A stretch of 64,000 bases of DNA from Phytohabitans sp036906915 (GCF_036906915.1 NZ_JBAKHX010000033.1:1-64000); one strand, 5' to 3'; positions 17,549 through 26,401 are shown, counted from the stretch's first letter. Notes: generated by a model from the sequence alone, not told the origin. Program-made: numbers and translations.

Positions 17549-18106
17549 GTGACGACATCAGGCACGAATGATCCGGCGCCGGTTGAGACCGCTGGCCAGG
17601 GCGGTGCGCGGCGCGAGCCAGGAATCCTGCGGGCCTGGGCCTCGGTCGAACTGGCGATCGCCTGTGCCGCGGTCGTGGTCATCTTCGTCAGCGTGCTCTG
17701 GCAGGTGGTCAGCAGGTATGTGCCGGCACTCAACTGGCCCGGCGTGGGGGAGTTGGCCAACTACTCCCTGATCGCGCTGACGTTCATCATGGTCGGCTAC
17801 CTCATCGGCAACAACGGCCACATCTCCATCCAGATCATCGACTACCTCGTCAAAGGCCGGGCCATGGTGGTCGTCAAAGCCGTGTCGGCGGCGTGCACGG
17901 CGGTGATCTGCGCGGTGCTGGTGTGGGAGGCGTACGAGCTGATCGTGATGTATCACAGCCGGCGGACCGCCGCCCTGGGGATACCCATCTGGATCATGTA
18001 CGGATTTCCGCTGGTCGGGTTCGTGTCCGGCGCCGTACGGGCGGTGGTGCGTATCTTCCTGGCCAACCAGCGGGAGGGCGTCTTCAACGCGGCGGAGGCC
18101 CGATGA
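17549..18106 (+). CDS. dctQ: TRAP transporter small membrane subunit (DctQ family)
   Basis: I take the GTG at 17549 as start (VTTSGTND), with GCGAGG seven bases upstream; it gives 185 residues, the normal DctQ length. The frame runs further upstream to 17354 without homologous content. It shows the four hydrophobic segments of DctQ, with FVSVLWQVVSRYV in the first and the LIGNNGHISI motif. It supports the large permease in sodium-coupled uptake of an organic acid and overlaps dctM by 4 bases. Region 17295-17548 separates it from the divergent IclR gene. Confidence 0.9.
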   Translation: MTTSGTNDPAPVETAGQGGARREPGILRAWASVELAIACAAVVVIFVSVLWQVVSRYVPALNWPGVGELANYSLIALTFIMVGYLIGNNGHISIQIIDYLVKGRAMVVVKAVSAACTAVICAVLVWEAYELIVMYHSRRTAALGIPIWIMYGFPLVGFVSGAVRAVVRIFLANQREGVFNAAEAR

Positions 18107-19383
18107 TCCTCGAGCTCTGGATGGTCGGTCTCGTCATCGCCTTCCTGCTGCTGATCCGGGTGCCGGTCGGTCTCGCGTTCATCGGCCCGAGCATGTGGTA
18201 CGCGCTGGCCGACGGAAACTCCAGCGGGTTCGCGCTGAAGACCACCTTCGACGGTCTCAACAGCTTTCCGTTGCTGGCGGTCCCGCTGTTCATCCTCGTC
18301 GGTGTCCTGGCCAATCGGCTCGGAATCGCGGATCGGCTCTACGACTTCTGCCTGGCGGCACTGGGCAGAGTGCGGGGCAATCTGGCGTATGTCAACGTCG
18401 GTTCCGCGGTCGGTTTCTCGTGGATGAGCGGGTCCGCCCTAGCCGACGTGGCAGGGCTCGGCAAGATGCAGATACCGCAGATGGTGCGGGCCGGCTATCC
18501 GTACGGGTTCGCCTCCGGCCTGACGGCGTCGTCGTCGCTCATCAGCCCGGTGATGCCACCGAGCATTCCCGCCGTCATCTACGCCGCCACCGCGACGGTC
18601 TCGACCGGCGCCCTGTTCGCCGCGTCGGTCGTCCCGGCGTTGCTCATGGCGGTGGGCCTGTGCGTCTACATCTTCCTCTGGACGGCACGCCGACCTCAGT
18701 ACGTCTCGGTGCCGTTCGATCGTCAACGGTTCGCGAAGGCGGCGATGCGGGCGACCGGCCCGGGCCTGACGCCGGTGATCCTGCTCGGCGGCATCCTCTC
18801 CGGCTACTTCACGCCGACCGAGGCCGCGTCGGTAGCCGTGCTCTACATGCTCGTGCTCGGCGTCATCTACCGCAGCCTGAGGCCACGCCTGCTGCTGCAG
18901 GCGTTGCGCGAGACCGCCACCATCACCGGGGGCATCGCGCTCATCCTCGGTGCCGCCGCGCTGCTGGGTCTGATCCTGACCCGCGCCCACGTGTCACGGG
19001 ACGTCGCCGAGTTCCTCACCGCGATATCGGACAGTCCCTGGGTCTTCATCATCCTGGTCAACATCGTCCTGCTCATCCTCGGCGCGCTGGTCGACGCCAC
19101 CGCCGTCATCCTCGTCACCGTGCCGGTGCTGCTGCCGATAGCCGTCGATCTCGGAATCGACCCGGTCTACTTCGGCGTGGTGATGATCATCAATCTGATG
19201 ATCGGCCTGCTGACCCCGCCGGTAGGAAGCGTGCTCTACATCACGAGCTCGGTCACCGGCAGGCCGGTCGACGTGGTGTTCCGGGGGGTCGCGCCCTTCC
19301 TGATCCCATTGGTCGGCGTGCTCGTGCTGATCTCCGCCTTCCCGGCGGTCTCCCTGTGGCTTCCCGGCGTGCTCGGATTCTGA
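18103..19383 (+). CDS. dctM: TRAP transporter large permease (DctM family)
   Basis: This 426-residue integral membrane protein carries the ion-coupled transport path. The start ATG at 18103 overlaps the dctQ stop. It has many hydrophobic helices and the family blocks FSWMSGSALADVAGLGKMQIPQM, SSSLISPVMPPSIPAVIYA, GGILSGYFTPTEAA and LMIGLLTPPVGSVLY. It completes a DctPQM transporter located inside the quinate/shikimate-type gene set. Confidence 0.95.
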   Translation: MILELWMVGLVIAFLLLIRVPVGLAFIGPSMWYALADGNSSGFALKTTFDGLNSFPLLAVPLFILVGVLANRLGIADRLYDFCLAALGRVRGNLAYVNVGSAVGFSWMSGSALADVAGLGKMQIPQMVRAGYPYGFASGLTASSSLISPVMPPSIPAVIYAATATVSTGALFAASVVPALLMAVGLCVYIFLWTARRPQYVSVPFDRQRFAKAAMRATGPGLTPVILLGGILSGYFTPTEAASVAVLYMLVLGVIYRSLRPRLLLQALRETATITGGIALILGAAALLGLILTRAHVSRDVAEFLTAISDSPWVFIILVNIVLLILGALVDATAVILVTVPVLLPIAVDLGIDPVYFGVVMIINLMIGLLTPPVGSVLYITSSVTGRPVDVVFRGVAPFLIPLVGVLVLISAFPAVSLWLPGVLGF

Positions 19384-19460
19384 CCCTTCCCGACTCCCCA
19401 CTCCAACTCCATCCGCGGCTTGACGCAACACACCCCATCCCTGACCTGAGAGGGAGCCCC

Positions 19461-20495
19461 ATGTATCCAAAACCGATCAGCCGGCTTCGGCTCGTTGCCG
19501 CGCTCGCCCTCACCATGCCGCTGGTTCTCGCCACCGGCTGCTCCACGGAGAACAACGCACCCGCCGCCGAAGGCGAGAACCCCCGTCTCACACTGAAGAT
19601 CGGCAGTTCCCAGCCCGAGACGCAGCCCAACTTCTACTGTGGAATGAAGCTGCTCAAGGAGCGGGTCGAAGGGCAGAACCTCAACCTCACCCTCGACCTG
19701 TTCCCGAACAGCCAGCTCGGTCCCGACGCCGAACGGTTCGCGAGCGTGCAGGCCGGCGACATCGACATCGACCTGCAAGGCGGGTCGGCGATGTCCACCG
19801 CCTTCCCGAAGATCGGCGTGCTCGATGCGGCCTACGTGTTCAACGACGTCGACCACTTCTTCAAGTGGGTCGACCAGAACGGACAGGACTTCTTCAAGGA
19901 ATTCAACGCCGCCACCGACACGACCATTGTGGATGCGTGGTACTTCGGGATGCGAACCTTCACCGCGACCAAGCCGATCCGCAAGCCAGAGGATCTCGCC
20001 GGGCTGAAGATCCGTTTCCCGAACACGCCGCAGTTCCTGGCCAACGCCAAGGCCCTCGGCGCTAACGCGGTCGCGATCGCCGTCGAGGAGCTTTACCTGG
20101 CGCTGCAGCAGGGCGTGGCGCAAGGGCAGGAGAACCCGGTCGTGGCGACCCACGCGCAGAAGTTCGACGAGATCCTCAAGGTGGCCAGCCTGACCAACCA
20201 CCAGGTCGGCACCCACTACGTCGTCATGTCGGACAAGACGCTGGACAAGATGAGCCAGGCTCAGAAGGACGCACTGTTCAAGGCGGTTCGCGACATCCGC
20301 GCCGAGAACCGCAAGTGTGTCGACGACGAGACCGAGAAGGTGCTCGAAGGGTGGCGTGGCGACCCGAGCCGGACCGTGGTGGATATCGACCAGGTCGATC
20401 GACAGGCGTTCATCAGCAAGGCTGAAGCGTACTTCAACACCTACTTCAAGGGTGCGGATCTGGAGCTGTACAAGAATGTCCGCGCGTCCGCGTGA
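19461..20495 (+). CDS. dctP: TRAP transporter substrate-binding lipoprotein (DctP family)
   Basis: The ATG at 19461 follows GAGAGGGAG. The 344-residue product has a lipoprotein signal with lipobox LATGC, so it is anchored outside the membrane. The DctP fold is clear: LKIGSSQPETQPNF, FPNSQLGPDAERFASVQAGDIDI, and the carboxylate-binding Arg region LAGLKIRFPNTPQF. It captures a carboxylate ligand for DctQM. The neighbouring aroQ, quinate/shikimate dehydrogenase and dehydratase genes suggest quinate, shikimate or a related acid. Confidence 0.93.
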   Translation: MYPKPISRLRLVAALALTMPLVLATGCSTENNAPAAEGENPRLTLKIGSSQPETQPNFYCGMKLLKERVEGQNLNLTLDLFPNSQLGPDAERFASVQAGDIDIDLQGGSAMSTAFPKIGVLDAAYVFNDVDHFFKWVDQNGQDFFKEFNAATDTTIVDAWYFGMRTFTATKPIRKPEDLAGLKIRFPNTPQFLANAKALGANAVAIAVEELYLALQQGVAQGQENPVVATHAQKFDEILKVASLTNHQVGTHYVVMSDKTLDKMSQAQKDALFKAVRDIRAENRKCVDDETEKVLEGWRGDPSRTVVDIDQVDRQAFISKAEAYFNTYFKGADLELYKNVRASA

Positions 20496-20512
20496 TCAAC
20501 TACGCCGTGTCC

Positions 20513-20546
20513 AACGTGGAGGGCCGGATGCCCGGCCCTCCACGTT
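20513..20546 (+). terminator. Perfect 15-bp hairpin after dctP
   Basis: Stem 20513-20527 pairs exactly with 20532-20546 around the loop ATGC and is followed by TCTT. It starts 18 bases after the dctP stop and 32 bases before the next start codon. It can end or attenuate transcription before the shikimate-dehydrogenase-type gene. Confidence 0.75.
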
Positions 20547-20577
20547 TCTTCCCAACGGGCCCGACCGGGAGGTGTCC

Positions 20578-21432
20578 ATGGTCCTGATCGGACTGATCGG
20601 CGAGGGCATCCAACGATCACACGCGCCCCTGCTGCACCAGGCGGAGGCCGATCGCCAGGGAATCCGGCTCCACTACACGACCATCGACTCGGCCGAACGC
20701 GGCCTGGCGGCCGGTGACATTCCAGACCTGCTGCGCTGGGCCCGCACGCTCGGATACCGGGGGCTGAACGTCACGCACCCGTTCAAGCAGGAGGTCGTGC
20801 GGTACCTCGACGAACTGTCGGATGTCGCCCAGGTGCTCGGTGCGGTCAACACCATCGTTTTCGACGGCGACATCAGCCGCGGCTACAACACCGACGCACC
20901 CGGATTCGCCCGCAGCTTCGCCCGGGACTTCTCCGACGCCCCGCGGGACCGCGTCGTGCAGCTCGGCGCCGGCGGGGCCGGCTGCGCGGTCGCGCACGCG
21001 CTGCTGACACTCGGCGTCGGCACCATCACCCTGGTGGACCTCGACATCGCCAAGTCGACATGGCTGGCCGAGGCCCTCACGGTCACGTTCGGCGAGGGGC
21101 GTGTCACAGCGGCGCTAACGGGCGAGCTGACCGCCGCGCTCGCGGAGGCCGACGGCGTCGTCAACACCACACCGGTCGGGATGGCACACCATCCCGGATC
21201 ACCTGTTCCAGAGGCAGACCTCCGCAAGGATCTGTGGGTCGCCGACATCGTCTACCGGCCGTTCGACACCGCCCTGCTCCGCGCCGCCCGCGCCGTCGGC
21301 GCGCCGACACTGCACGGCGGCGGGATGAACGCCTACCAGGCCGCCGTCGCGTTCGAACTGTTCACCGGGCGGGCTGCGGACGCCGAGGCCATGCGCGCCC
21401 ACTCAGCCGAGCTGCTGAGCTCAGGACGCTGA
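20578..21432 (+). CDS. qsuD: Quinate/shikimate dehydrogenase, probably NAD-dependent
   Basis: The 284-residue AroE-family protein starts at ATG 20578 behind GGGAGG. It has the catalytic Lys in LNVTHPFK, the Asp in GYNTDAPGF and the nucleotide motif GAGGAGCAVAHA. The residues after the second strand read VDLDIAKS rather than the NRT of NADP-specific AroE. As I recall, an acidic pair here marks NAD-using catabolic enzymes such as corynebacterial QsuD. It would oxidise shikimate to 3-dehydroshikimate and/or quinate to 3-dehydroquinate. It follows the TRAP operon after a hairpin and converges on the fusion gene with a 12-base overlap. Confidence 0.82.
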   Translation: MVLIGLIGEGIQRSHAPLLHQAEADRQGIRLHYTTIDSAERGLAAGDIPDLLRWARTLGYRGLNVTHPFKQEVVRYLDELSDVAQVLGAVNTIVFDGDISRGYNTDAPGFARSFARDFSDAPRDRVVQLGAGGAGCAVAHALLTLGVGTITLVDLDIAKSTWLAEALTVTFGEGRVTAALTGELTAALAEADGVVNTTPVGMAHHPGSPVPEADLRKDLWVADIVYRPFDTALLRAARAVGAPTLHGGGMNAYQAAVAFELFTGRAADAEAMRAHSAELLSSGR

Positions 21433-24171
21433 TCCGGCCGATTCCGGTACCCGGTCGAGGTGTTCTCGCGCGGCTACGATCGCCATGCGAGCGTGTTCCT
21501 TCCCGCCTACCTGCGCCACCGACGTCGCCTTCGGGATCTCCAAGGCGTAGGGCAGTCCGGGCGGCAACGCCGCCAGGATACCGCGTACGTCGATGCCCCC
21601 TTCGCCGGGAAAGAGGCGCTCGAACCGTGCGGTGTGGATGAGCCCTTCGTTCGTGGTGGGAACCCCGGGTGGCGCGTCGCAGACGTGCACGAAATGGAAC
21701 CACTCGGCCGGCAGCTGGCGAAGGTCCGCGACGCTCGAGCCGGAGCGGGCGAAGTGCAGCAGATCCACGAGGAGCCCGGCGTTGGGCTGGTCGGCGCCGC
21801 GCAGGACGCGTATCGCCTCGCGGAGGTCCGGTGTCTCCGTCCATGATGGAAACTCCAGGTCGATCGTGAGGCCGAGCGGTCGCGCCATCTCACACAGCCG
21901 CGCGAACCGGTCGACCTTGCGCACCCGGTCGGGATCGGGGAGCTGTGTGATGACGTGCCGTGCGCCGAGCTCCGCGCCCGCCTCCAGGAAGCGCAGGAAG
22001 TCCTTCGGGTCCTCGTCCGGGCTGATCCGGGCCAACTCGATGTCGAGGACCTCGACGCCGGTCGCCGCGAGACGGACCTTTGTGGTGCGCATTAGGGCCG
22101 GGTCGGTGGCCAGGGGGTAGTGCGGCTCCTGGGGCGTCACCCGGGTCAGTCGCAGCCCGACGTACCGGTAGCCGGCGTCCGCCGCGGCGTCGACCAGCTC
22201 CGGCGGGGACAGGCTCAGCGCCGTCAAGTGGGCCAGCGAATACTCGTGCCGCTCGTCCCGACGCGACACGGGCGTGTCCCGCAGCGTGAACAACCGGCGC
22301 TCCCGATGAGCCGCCATCCGGACCGGGGCGCTCGGCTCGCCGTAGCCGGTGTACCCGTCGACGCGTTGCACCACAGCGAAGAAGACGCGTGAGCCGAGCA
22401 TCTCGGTGTAGAAGTGCAGGTACGCGCCATGCTCATCACGGTCGTAGAGGATCGAGTACGCACGCAGCGCCCCCAGCAGGTCCGGTGGCAGATCCAAGCG
22501 GGCGTCGAGATCGGCGTAGTAGTTGTCCGCGATCTTCAGAATCGGCGCGCCGAGGGCGCGCATGGCCTTCGCGCTGGCGATCGCGTCATCGGTGCGAAAC
22601 GCGACATGCTGTGGGTTCGGAATGGCCGGCGCCCAGTCGCCACGGCGCAGCGGCGCCGTGTGGAGGGCGATCCTGACCCGCCCGGCTGGATCCGTGGCGG
22701 CCCGGCTGCGCATCAGGCCGAAGGGTGCGGCGATCTCGGTGGTATGGCCCGCGCGCAGGCCGAGCACGGCGTGGTAGAACAGCGTGGTCTCGTCGAAGTC
22801 GTCGACGGCGTCGGTCAGCGAAACGTGGTCAGTGTCGGTTATGCCGCCCGTGACGGACGCCGGCGCCTCGGTCGGGACGAAGTCCTGCAGCCAGCTGTCG
22901 CCGTTCGCGCCGGTGTGGACCAGGAAGACCGCCGTCCCGTCCGGGGCCGCGACCGACGTGAGCTCCGCCTCCTCCGGCTCGCGCAGGCGGGGCAGCACCG
23001 GGGCGAGCAACCGCTCCGCCCGCCGCGTCGACCCGACCGGATCCTCGCTCTCCACCGCCAGCGCGCAGATGGAAGTCGTACCCGGGACGACCGTCCGCTG
23101 CGGCGCGAAGTTCAACAGAATGCGGGCCCTGCCCTGCTCCCAGAGCTGCACCGGCTTGGAACGGTGCTGCCCGGTGTGGGCGAACCCGAGCCCGGTCAGG
23201 GCGCGTGCCGTGACCGGGCCGGAGACGGCGTCGACGGCAAGCTCGGTGAACACATGCCCGGCGAGCGAAGGCGCTGCCGGCAAACCACCCAGCCGAAGCC
23301 GCTCCCGGACCGCCGGCGCGGCGGAGGCACCGGCCGCCTCCTGCAAAGCGAGCAGCGAGCGCATGCCGTCGATCGCCGCGTACCGGGGATCTGCCTGCCG
23401 GTAGACGTCGTTGAACACCTCCAGCGACAGCGGACCGTCGTAGCCGGTGGAAAGCACGTGGCCGAGGAAGGTGGTGAGGTCGAACGAGCCGAGCCCTGGA
23501 AACAAGCGGTGGTGCCGGCTCCACTCCACCACGTCCATGCTCAGGCGCGGTGCGTCCGCCAACTGCACATGGAACACCTTCGCCCCGGGCACGACCCGGA
23601 TGCCGGCCGCATCGTCGCCGCGCGAGAGCACGTGGAAGCTGTCCAGGCACAGGCCCAGCGCCGGGTGGCCGGCGCGCCGGACGATGCGCCACGCGTGTGC
23701 GTAGGTCTTGACGAAACGGCCCCAAGCGAGAGCTTCGTAAGCGATCCGCAGGCCGCGCTCCTCGGCCCGGCTGGCCAACGCGTGCAGCTGCTCGGCGGCG
23801 AGGTCGTCGTCGTCCACGGCGTCCGCCGATACCGATGAACAGACCAGCAGGGTGCCGGCGCCCAGCTCCTCGAGTACGTCGAACGTGCGCTCCGCCCGCC
23901 GCAGATTCGCGGCAAAAACGTCGGGAGGGACCGCCTCGAAGTCACGGAACGGCTGGTACAGGTCGATCGACAGCCCACGCCGGGCACACTCCTGGCGCAC
24001 CCGGCGCGGCGACCACGACGACCCGATGAGGTCGCTGTCGAACAGTTCGATGCTCTGGAAGCGCGCCGCCGCGGCGGCCGAGAGCTTGTCTTCGAGAGTT
24101 CCCGAGAGACACACGGTCGCGATGGCCAGGCGATAATTCGCGGCGGCCCGGTTCGCCAGGCTGGTCGACAT
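21421..24171 (-). CDS. TIM barrel - VOC - TIM barrel fusion; 3-dehydroshikimate dehydratase (QsuB/QuiC-like)
   Basis: The start ATG is at 24171, with GGAGG on the complement of 24178-24182, giving 916 residues. Residues 1-285 form an AP_endonuc_2/xylose-isomerase-like barrel with metal ligands Glu146, Asp177, Gln203 and Glu251, the set used by QuiC/QsuB dehydratases to make protocatechuate from 3-dehydroshikimate. Residues 290-615 are a two-repeat VOC region like 4-hydroxyphenylpyruvate dioxygenase. Metal ligands His449 and His522 are kept, but the third (Glu of FFE) is Ala599. Residues 640-905 add a second barrel with its own ligand set Glu773, Asp803, His829 and Glu878. Known QsuB/QuiC1 proteins are, as I recall, about 600-640 residues and lack this third part. 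Confidence 0.88.
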   Translation of the reverse strand: MSTSLANRAAANYRLAIATVCLSGTLEDKLSAAAAARFQSIELFDSDLIGSSWSPRRVRQECARRGLSIDLYQPFRDFEAVPPDVFAANLRRAERTFDVLEELGAGTLLVCSSVSADAVDDDDLAAEQLHALASRAEERGLRIAYEALAWGRFVKTYAHAWRIVRRAGHPALGLCLDSFHVLSRGDDAAGIRVVPGAKVFHVQLADAPRLSMDVVEWSRHHRLFPGLGSFDLTTFLGHVLSTGYDGPLSLEVFNDVYRQADPRYAAIDGMRSLLALQEAAGASAAPAVRERLRLGGLPAAPSLAGHVFTELAVDAVSGPVTARALTGLGFAHTGQHRSKPVQLWEQGRARILLNFAPQRTVVPGTTSICALAVESEDPVGSTRRAERLLAPVLPRLREPEEAELTSVAAPDGTAVFLVHTGANGDSWLQDFVPTEAPASVTGGITDTDHVSLTDAVDDFDETTLFYHAVLGLRAGHTTEIAAPFGLMRSRAATDPAGRVRIALHTAPLRRGDWAPAIPNPQHVAFRTDDAIASAKAMRALGAPILKIADNYYADLDARLDLPPDLLGALRAYSILYDRDEHGAYLHFYTEMLGSRVFFAVVQRVDGYTGYGEPSAPVRMAAHRERRLFTLRDTPVSRRDERHEYSLAHLTALSLSPPELVDAAADAGYRYVGLRLTRVTPQEPHYPLATDPALMRTTKVRLAATGVEVLDIELARISPDEDPKDFLRFLEAGAELGARHVITQLPDPDRVRKVDRFARLCEMARPLGLTIDLEFPSWTETPDLREAIRVLRGADQPNAGLLVDLLHFARSGSSVADLRQLPAEWFHFVHVCDAPPGVPTTNEGLIHTARFERLFPGEGGIDVRGILAALPPGLPYALEIPKATSVAQVGGKEHARMAIVAAREHLDRVPESAGSAS

Positions 24172-24191
24172 CGGCACCTCCGGCGGATATG

Positions 24192-24207
24192 AACGTACTA
24201 GATAGTT
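24192..24207. promoter_or_regulatory. Candidate operator upstream of the dehydratase fusion
   Basis: AACGTACTAGATAGTT is a partial palindrome (AAC-N3-CTAG-N3-GTT), 20 bases upstream of the fusion start codon. It resembles the candidate TetR site at 16265-16280 (12 of 16 identical), suggesting a common regulator. Confidence 0.4.
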
Positions 24208-24275
24208 ACTTATACGCCTAGCGTGCCGGACGTGGAAAGGCTTCCTGGTGCCGCCGTACGCCTTGCCGCCAGGGG

Positions 24276-26198
24276 TCAGAGCCGCTTGCTGTCCCGGGGA
24301 CGGCGAAAGCCCGACTCGCTGAAGTAGCGGGTCACGTTTCCGTGGCGATCGACCACCCGGCGGTAGTGCTTGAGGAAGTCCCACATCAGAGGCGACTCCT
24401 CGGGCATGGTGTTGTGCGAGCGGTAGACGTTCTTGGTCAGCTTCAGTACCGGGATCGCGGTGTCGCGGTCGCGCCATGTCCAGGTCTGGAACCGGTCGTG
24501 CCATCCGCTTCGTTCGCCGTCGAGGCTGTCCACGTCGGACAGTTCCAGGCCGTTGGCGCCCAGGTGGTAGCGCGCCCACGCGTCGAGGCTGTTTTGCGTG
24601 TCGTCCCATAGCCCGCCGGCGAGGAACCCGAGGTCGCCGTACCCGTAGATCTGGTAATTGGGGATCATCTGGCCGCTGGCCGGGTACTGCACGCCGTCCA
24701 TGCTGACGGCTCCGGCAGCGTTCGGGGCGGCGGTGAACGACGTGGACGCGACCGCGGCGAAGTACTCCGGGAATGCGATCGCGAAGTTCTGGGTTACCTG
24801 GCTCCCCGCGGACTGCCCGGTCGAGTAAAACCGTGTCGGGTCGACGGGGTACTCGCGGACCATGACGTCCCGCAGCTGCCGGAAGAAGGCGATGGAGTCG
24901 CGGTGGCTGACGGAGACGGACGTGTTGCTGTACTGCTCGCAGATGACGACGAGAACGCACCCCTCGCGTTCGGCGACCTTCCACCATTGCGCGGCATCGA
25001 AGAACACCTTGTCGGTTTGGCTGTTGCCGGGCCACACGAACACGACCGGCGCCTTGTCCCGCCACAAGCGGCGGGCAGACCGCGGTACGTGGACCAGGTA
25101 CTCCCGGACAAACCCTTCTACTGTCATCGTCCGCACCCGCACACCGAGCTTGGCGTAGTCGGCGCGTTCGAAGAGCTGGTTGCCATAGGCGAAGAAGTTC
25201 TCGTACCGGGTGTAGCCCGTCAGGAAGTCCACGATCTGGCTCGTGCTCAGCCCGTTCCGGCTGCTGATCGGTCGCTTCTGGACCGCGACCTGGGCGATCG
25301 GCCCGGCGTACGACGTCATCCACCGGCCGGACCGGCGTCGCTGCCGGAAGACCGTACCCAGTGTCCGGTCGGAGGAGCCGACGTCCACGGTGTCGTTGGC
25401 GCGCTTCCAGTAGGACAGGCTTGCGCTGACCGAACGCGGCTCGGGGTGGACGAACCAGGTCGGCAGCACGGTCTCGTCATACCTGATGAGGTCGAAACCC
25501 TCCGGGAACAAGACGTCGGTGTAGGTGCCCTCGGTGTCGCCGTCGAACTTGCGCGCCGCGTACGAGTTCAGGTACTCAGCGCTCAGGCCGGGAGAGTCGA
25601 CGTACACCTGGCTGATGACCCGCAGCGGATGCGCGACCGCCCACGCCTCCAACGCCGGGGCACCAGCACCGTAGCCGACGAGGTAGTGCAGCCCAAAGAT
25701 CGAGAAGTATCGGTTGCTCTGGTAGAAAGCCATCGCCGCCTCGACGTAGGCCGCCTCGGCCTGGTGATCACCCCAGCCGGCCTCCCCAGGCTCCAGGATG
25801 AACAACCCTTCCTCCCGCCGGTCCCCGATGTCGACCCACGACGACCTTTGGAGGAACTCAGCCGTGTCCACCCCATCGGGAACCGCGACAACCGTGTAAT
25901 AGGAACGGATGGGCGTCTCCGGCGAGATGTAGACCTTCGCGGTGCGGGTCTGGCCGCCGACGTCGAACGACTTCGTCCAGTACCCGCTCATCTCCCTCGG
26001 CAGCTTGTTGGCGCGCGTGTAGTCGTAGGCGGGGAACGGGCGCCCGTCCAGCGGCCGCGCCTCGCCGAGCCCGCCCGCTTCGCGACCTGACGTGTGAGCC
26101 GCGGCCGGCGGCACCGTGAGTGTCTCCGTCACCAACGTCGCCGTCACGGCGAGCGCGGCCGTTCCCTGAATCAGTTGGCGTCGATCGATCGTGCCCAT
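24276..26198 (-). CDS. Exported esterase-like alpha/beta hydrolase (PHB-depolymerase/feruloyl-esterase type)
   Basis: The 640-residue protein has a TAT-like signal (DRRQLIQGTAALAVTATLV) and a mature region ending in an alpha/beta-hydrolase domain. That domain has VFVWPGNSQ (oxyanion region), the nucleophile elbow STGQSAGSQ and a late Trp/His-rich block GWHDRFQTWTW. The N-terminal half is a second, hydrolase-like domain with LVGYGAGAP. This resembles esterase-PHB depolymerase proteins, which include feruloyl and chlorogenate esterases. Next to quinate-degradation genes, release of quinate or hydroxycinnamate from plant esters is a reasonable but unproven role. It is on the same strand as, and upstream of, the dehydratase fusion (104-base gap). 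Confidence 0.75.
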   Translation of the reverse strand: MGTIDRRQLIQGTAALAVTATLVTETLTVPPAAAHTSGREAGGLGEARPLDGRPFPAYDYTRANKLPREMSGYWTKSFDVGGQTRTAKVYISPETPIRSYYTVVAVPDGVDTAEFLQRSSWVDIGDRREEGLFILEPGEAGWGDHQAEAAYVEAAMAFYQSNRYFSIFGLHYLVGYGAGAPALEAWAVAHPLRVISQVYVDSPGLSAEYLNSYAARKFDGDTEGTYTDVLFPEGFDLIRYDETVLPTWFVHPEPRSVSASLSYWKRANDTVDVGSSDRTLGTVFRQRRRSGRWMTSYAGPIAQVAVQKRPISSRNGLSTSQIVDFLTGYTRYENFFAYGNQLFERADYAKLGVRVRTMTVEGFVREYLVHVPRSARRLWRDKAPVVFVWPGNSQTDKVFFDAAQWWKVAEREGCVLVVICEQYSNTSVSVSHRDSIAFFRQLRDVMVREYPVDPTRFYSTGQSAGSQVTQNFAIAFPEYFAAVASTSFTAAPNAAGAVSMDGVQYPASGQMIPNYQIYGYGDLGFLAGGLWDDTQNSLDAWARYHLGANGLELSDVDSLDGERSGWHDRFQTWTWRDRDTAIPVLKLTKNVYRSHNTMPEESPLMWDFLKHYRRVVDRHGNVTRYFSESGFRRPRDSKRL

Positions 26199-26366
26199 AG
26201 AGGGAGGCCCTTCCGTGGTGCGTCAAAGTTGTCGCGCGACGGCCCCGCGCGTCTGGCGCGCGTCCGGGCTGTTCGTCGAAGTCGTTTTGCACTCTTCGTA
26301 GGCGTCGATGGTGGCCACGCCTGCCTGCCCGGCGGCTCGCCCTCCGATCCGCCGCCCACTTCTTTC

Positions 26367-26401
26367 GTCCATCTGATGGACCCATTGTTCTGCTAGGCAG
26401 A
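26367..26401. promoter_or_regulatory. Two adjacent palindromes upstream of the esterase gene
   Basis: GTCCATC-T-GATGGAC (26367-26381) is a perfect palindrome with a one-base centre. TCTGC-TAG-GCAGA (26389-26401) is a second perfect inverted repeat 7 bases further on. They lie about 170-200 bases upstream of the esterase start, in the 370-base gap to the rightward small gene, and look like operator sites of GntR or IclR type. The remainder of the gap has no gene. Confidence 0.4.

Noticed and set aside
21421..25323. 1300-residue version of the dehydratase fusion
   Set aside because: The extra 384 residues are antisense-frame noise over the esterase gene. ATG 24171 has a GGAGG site and matches where the family normally begins.
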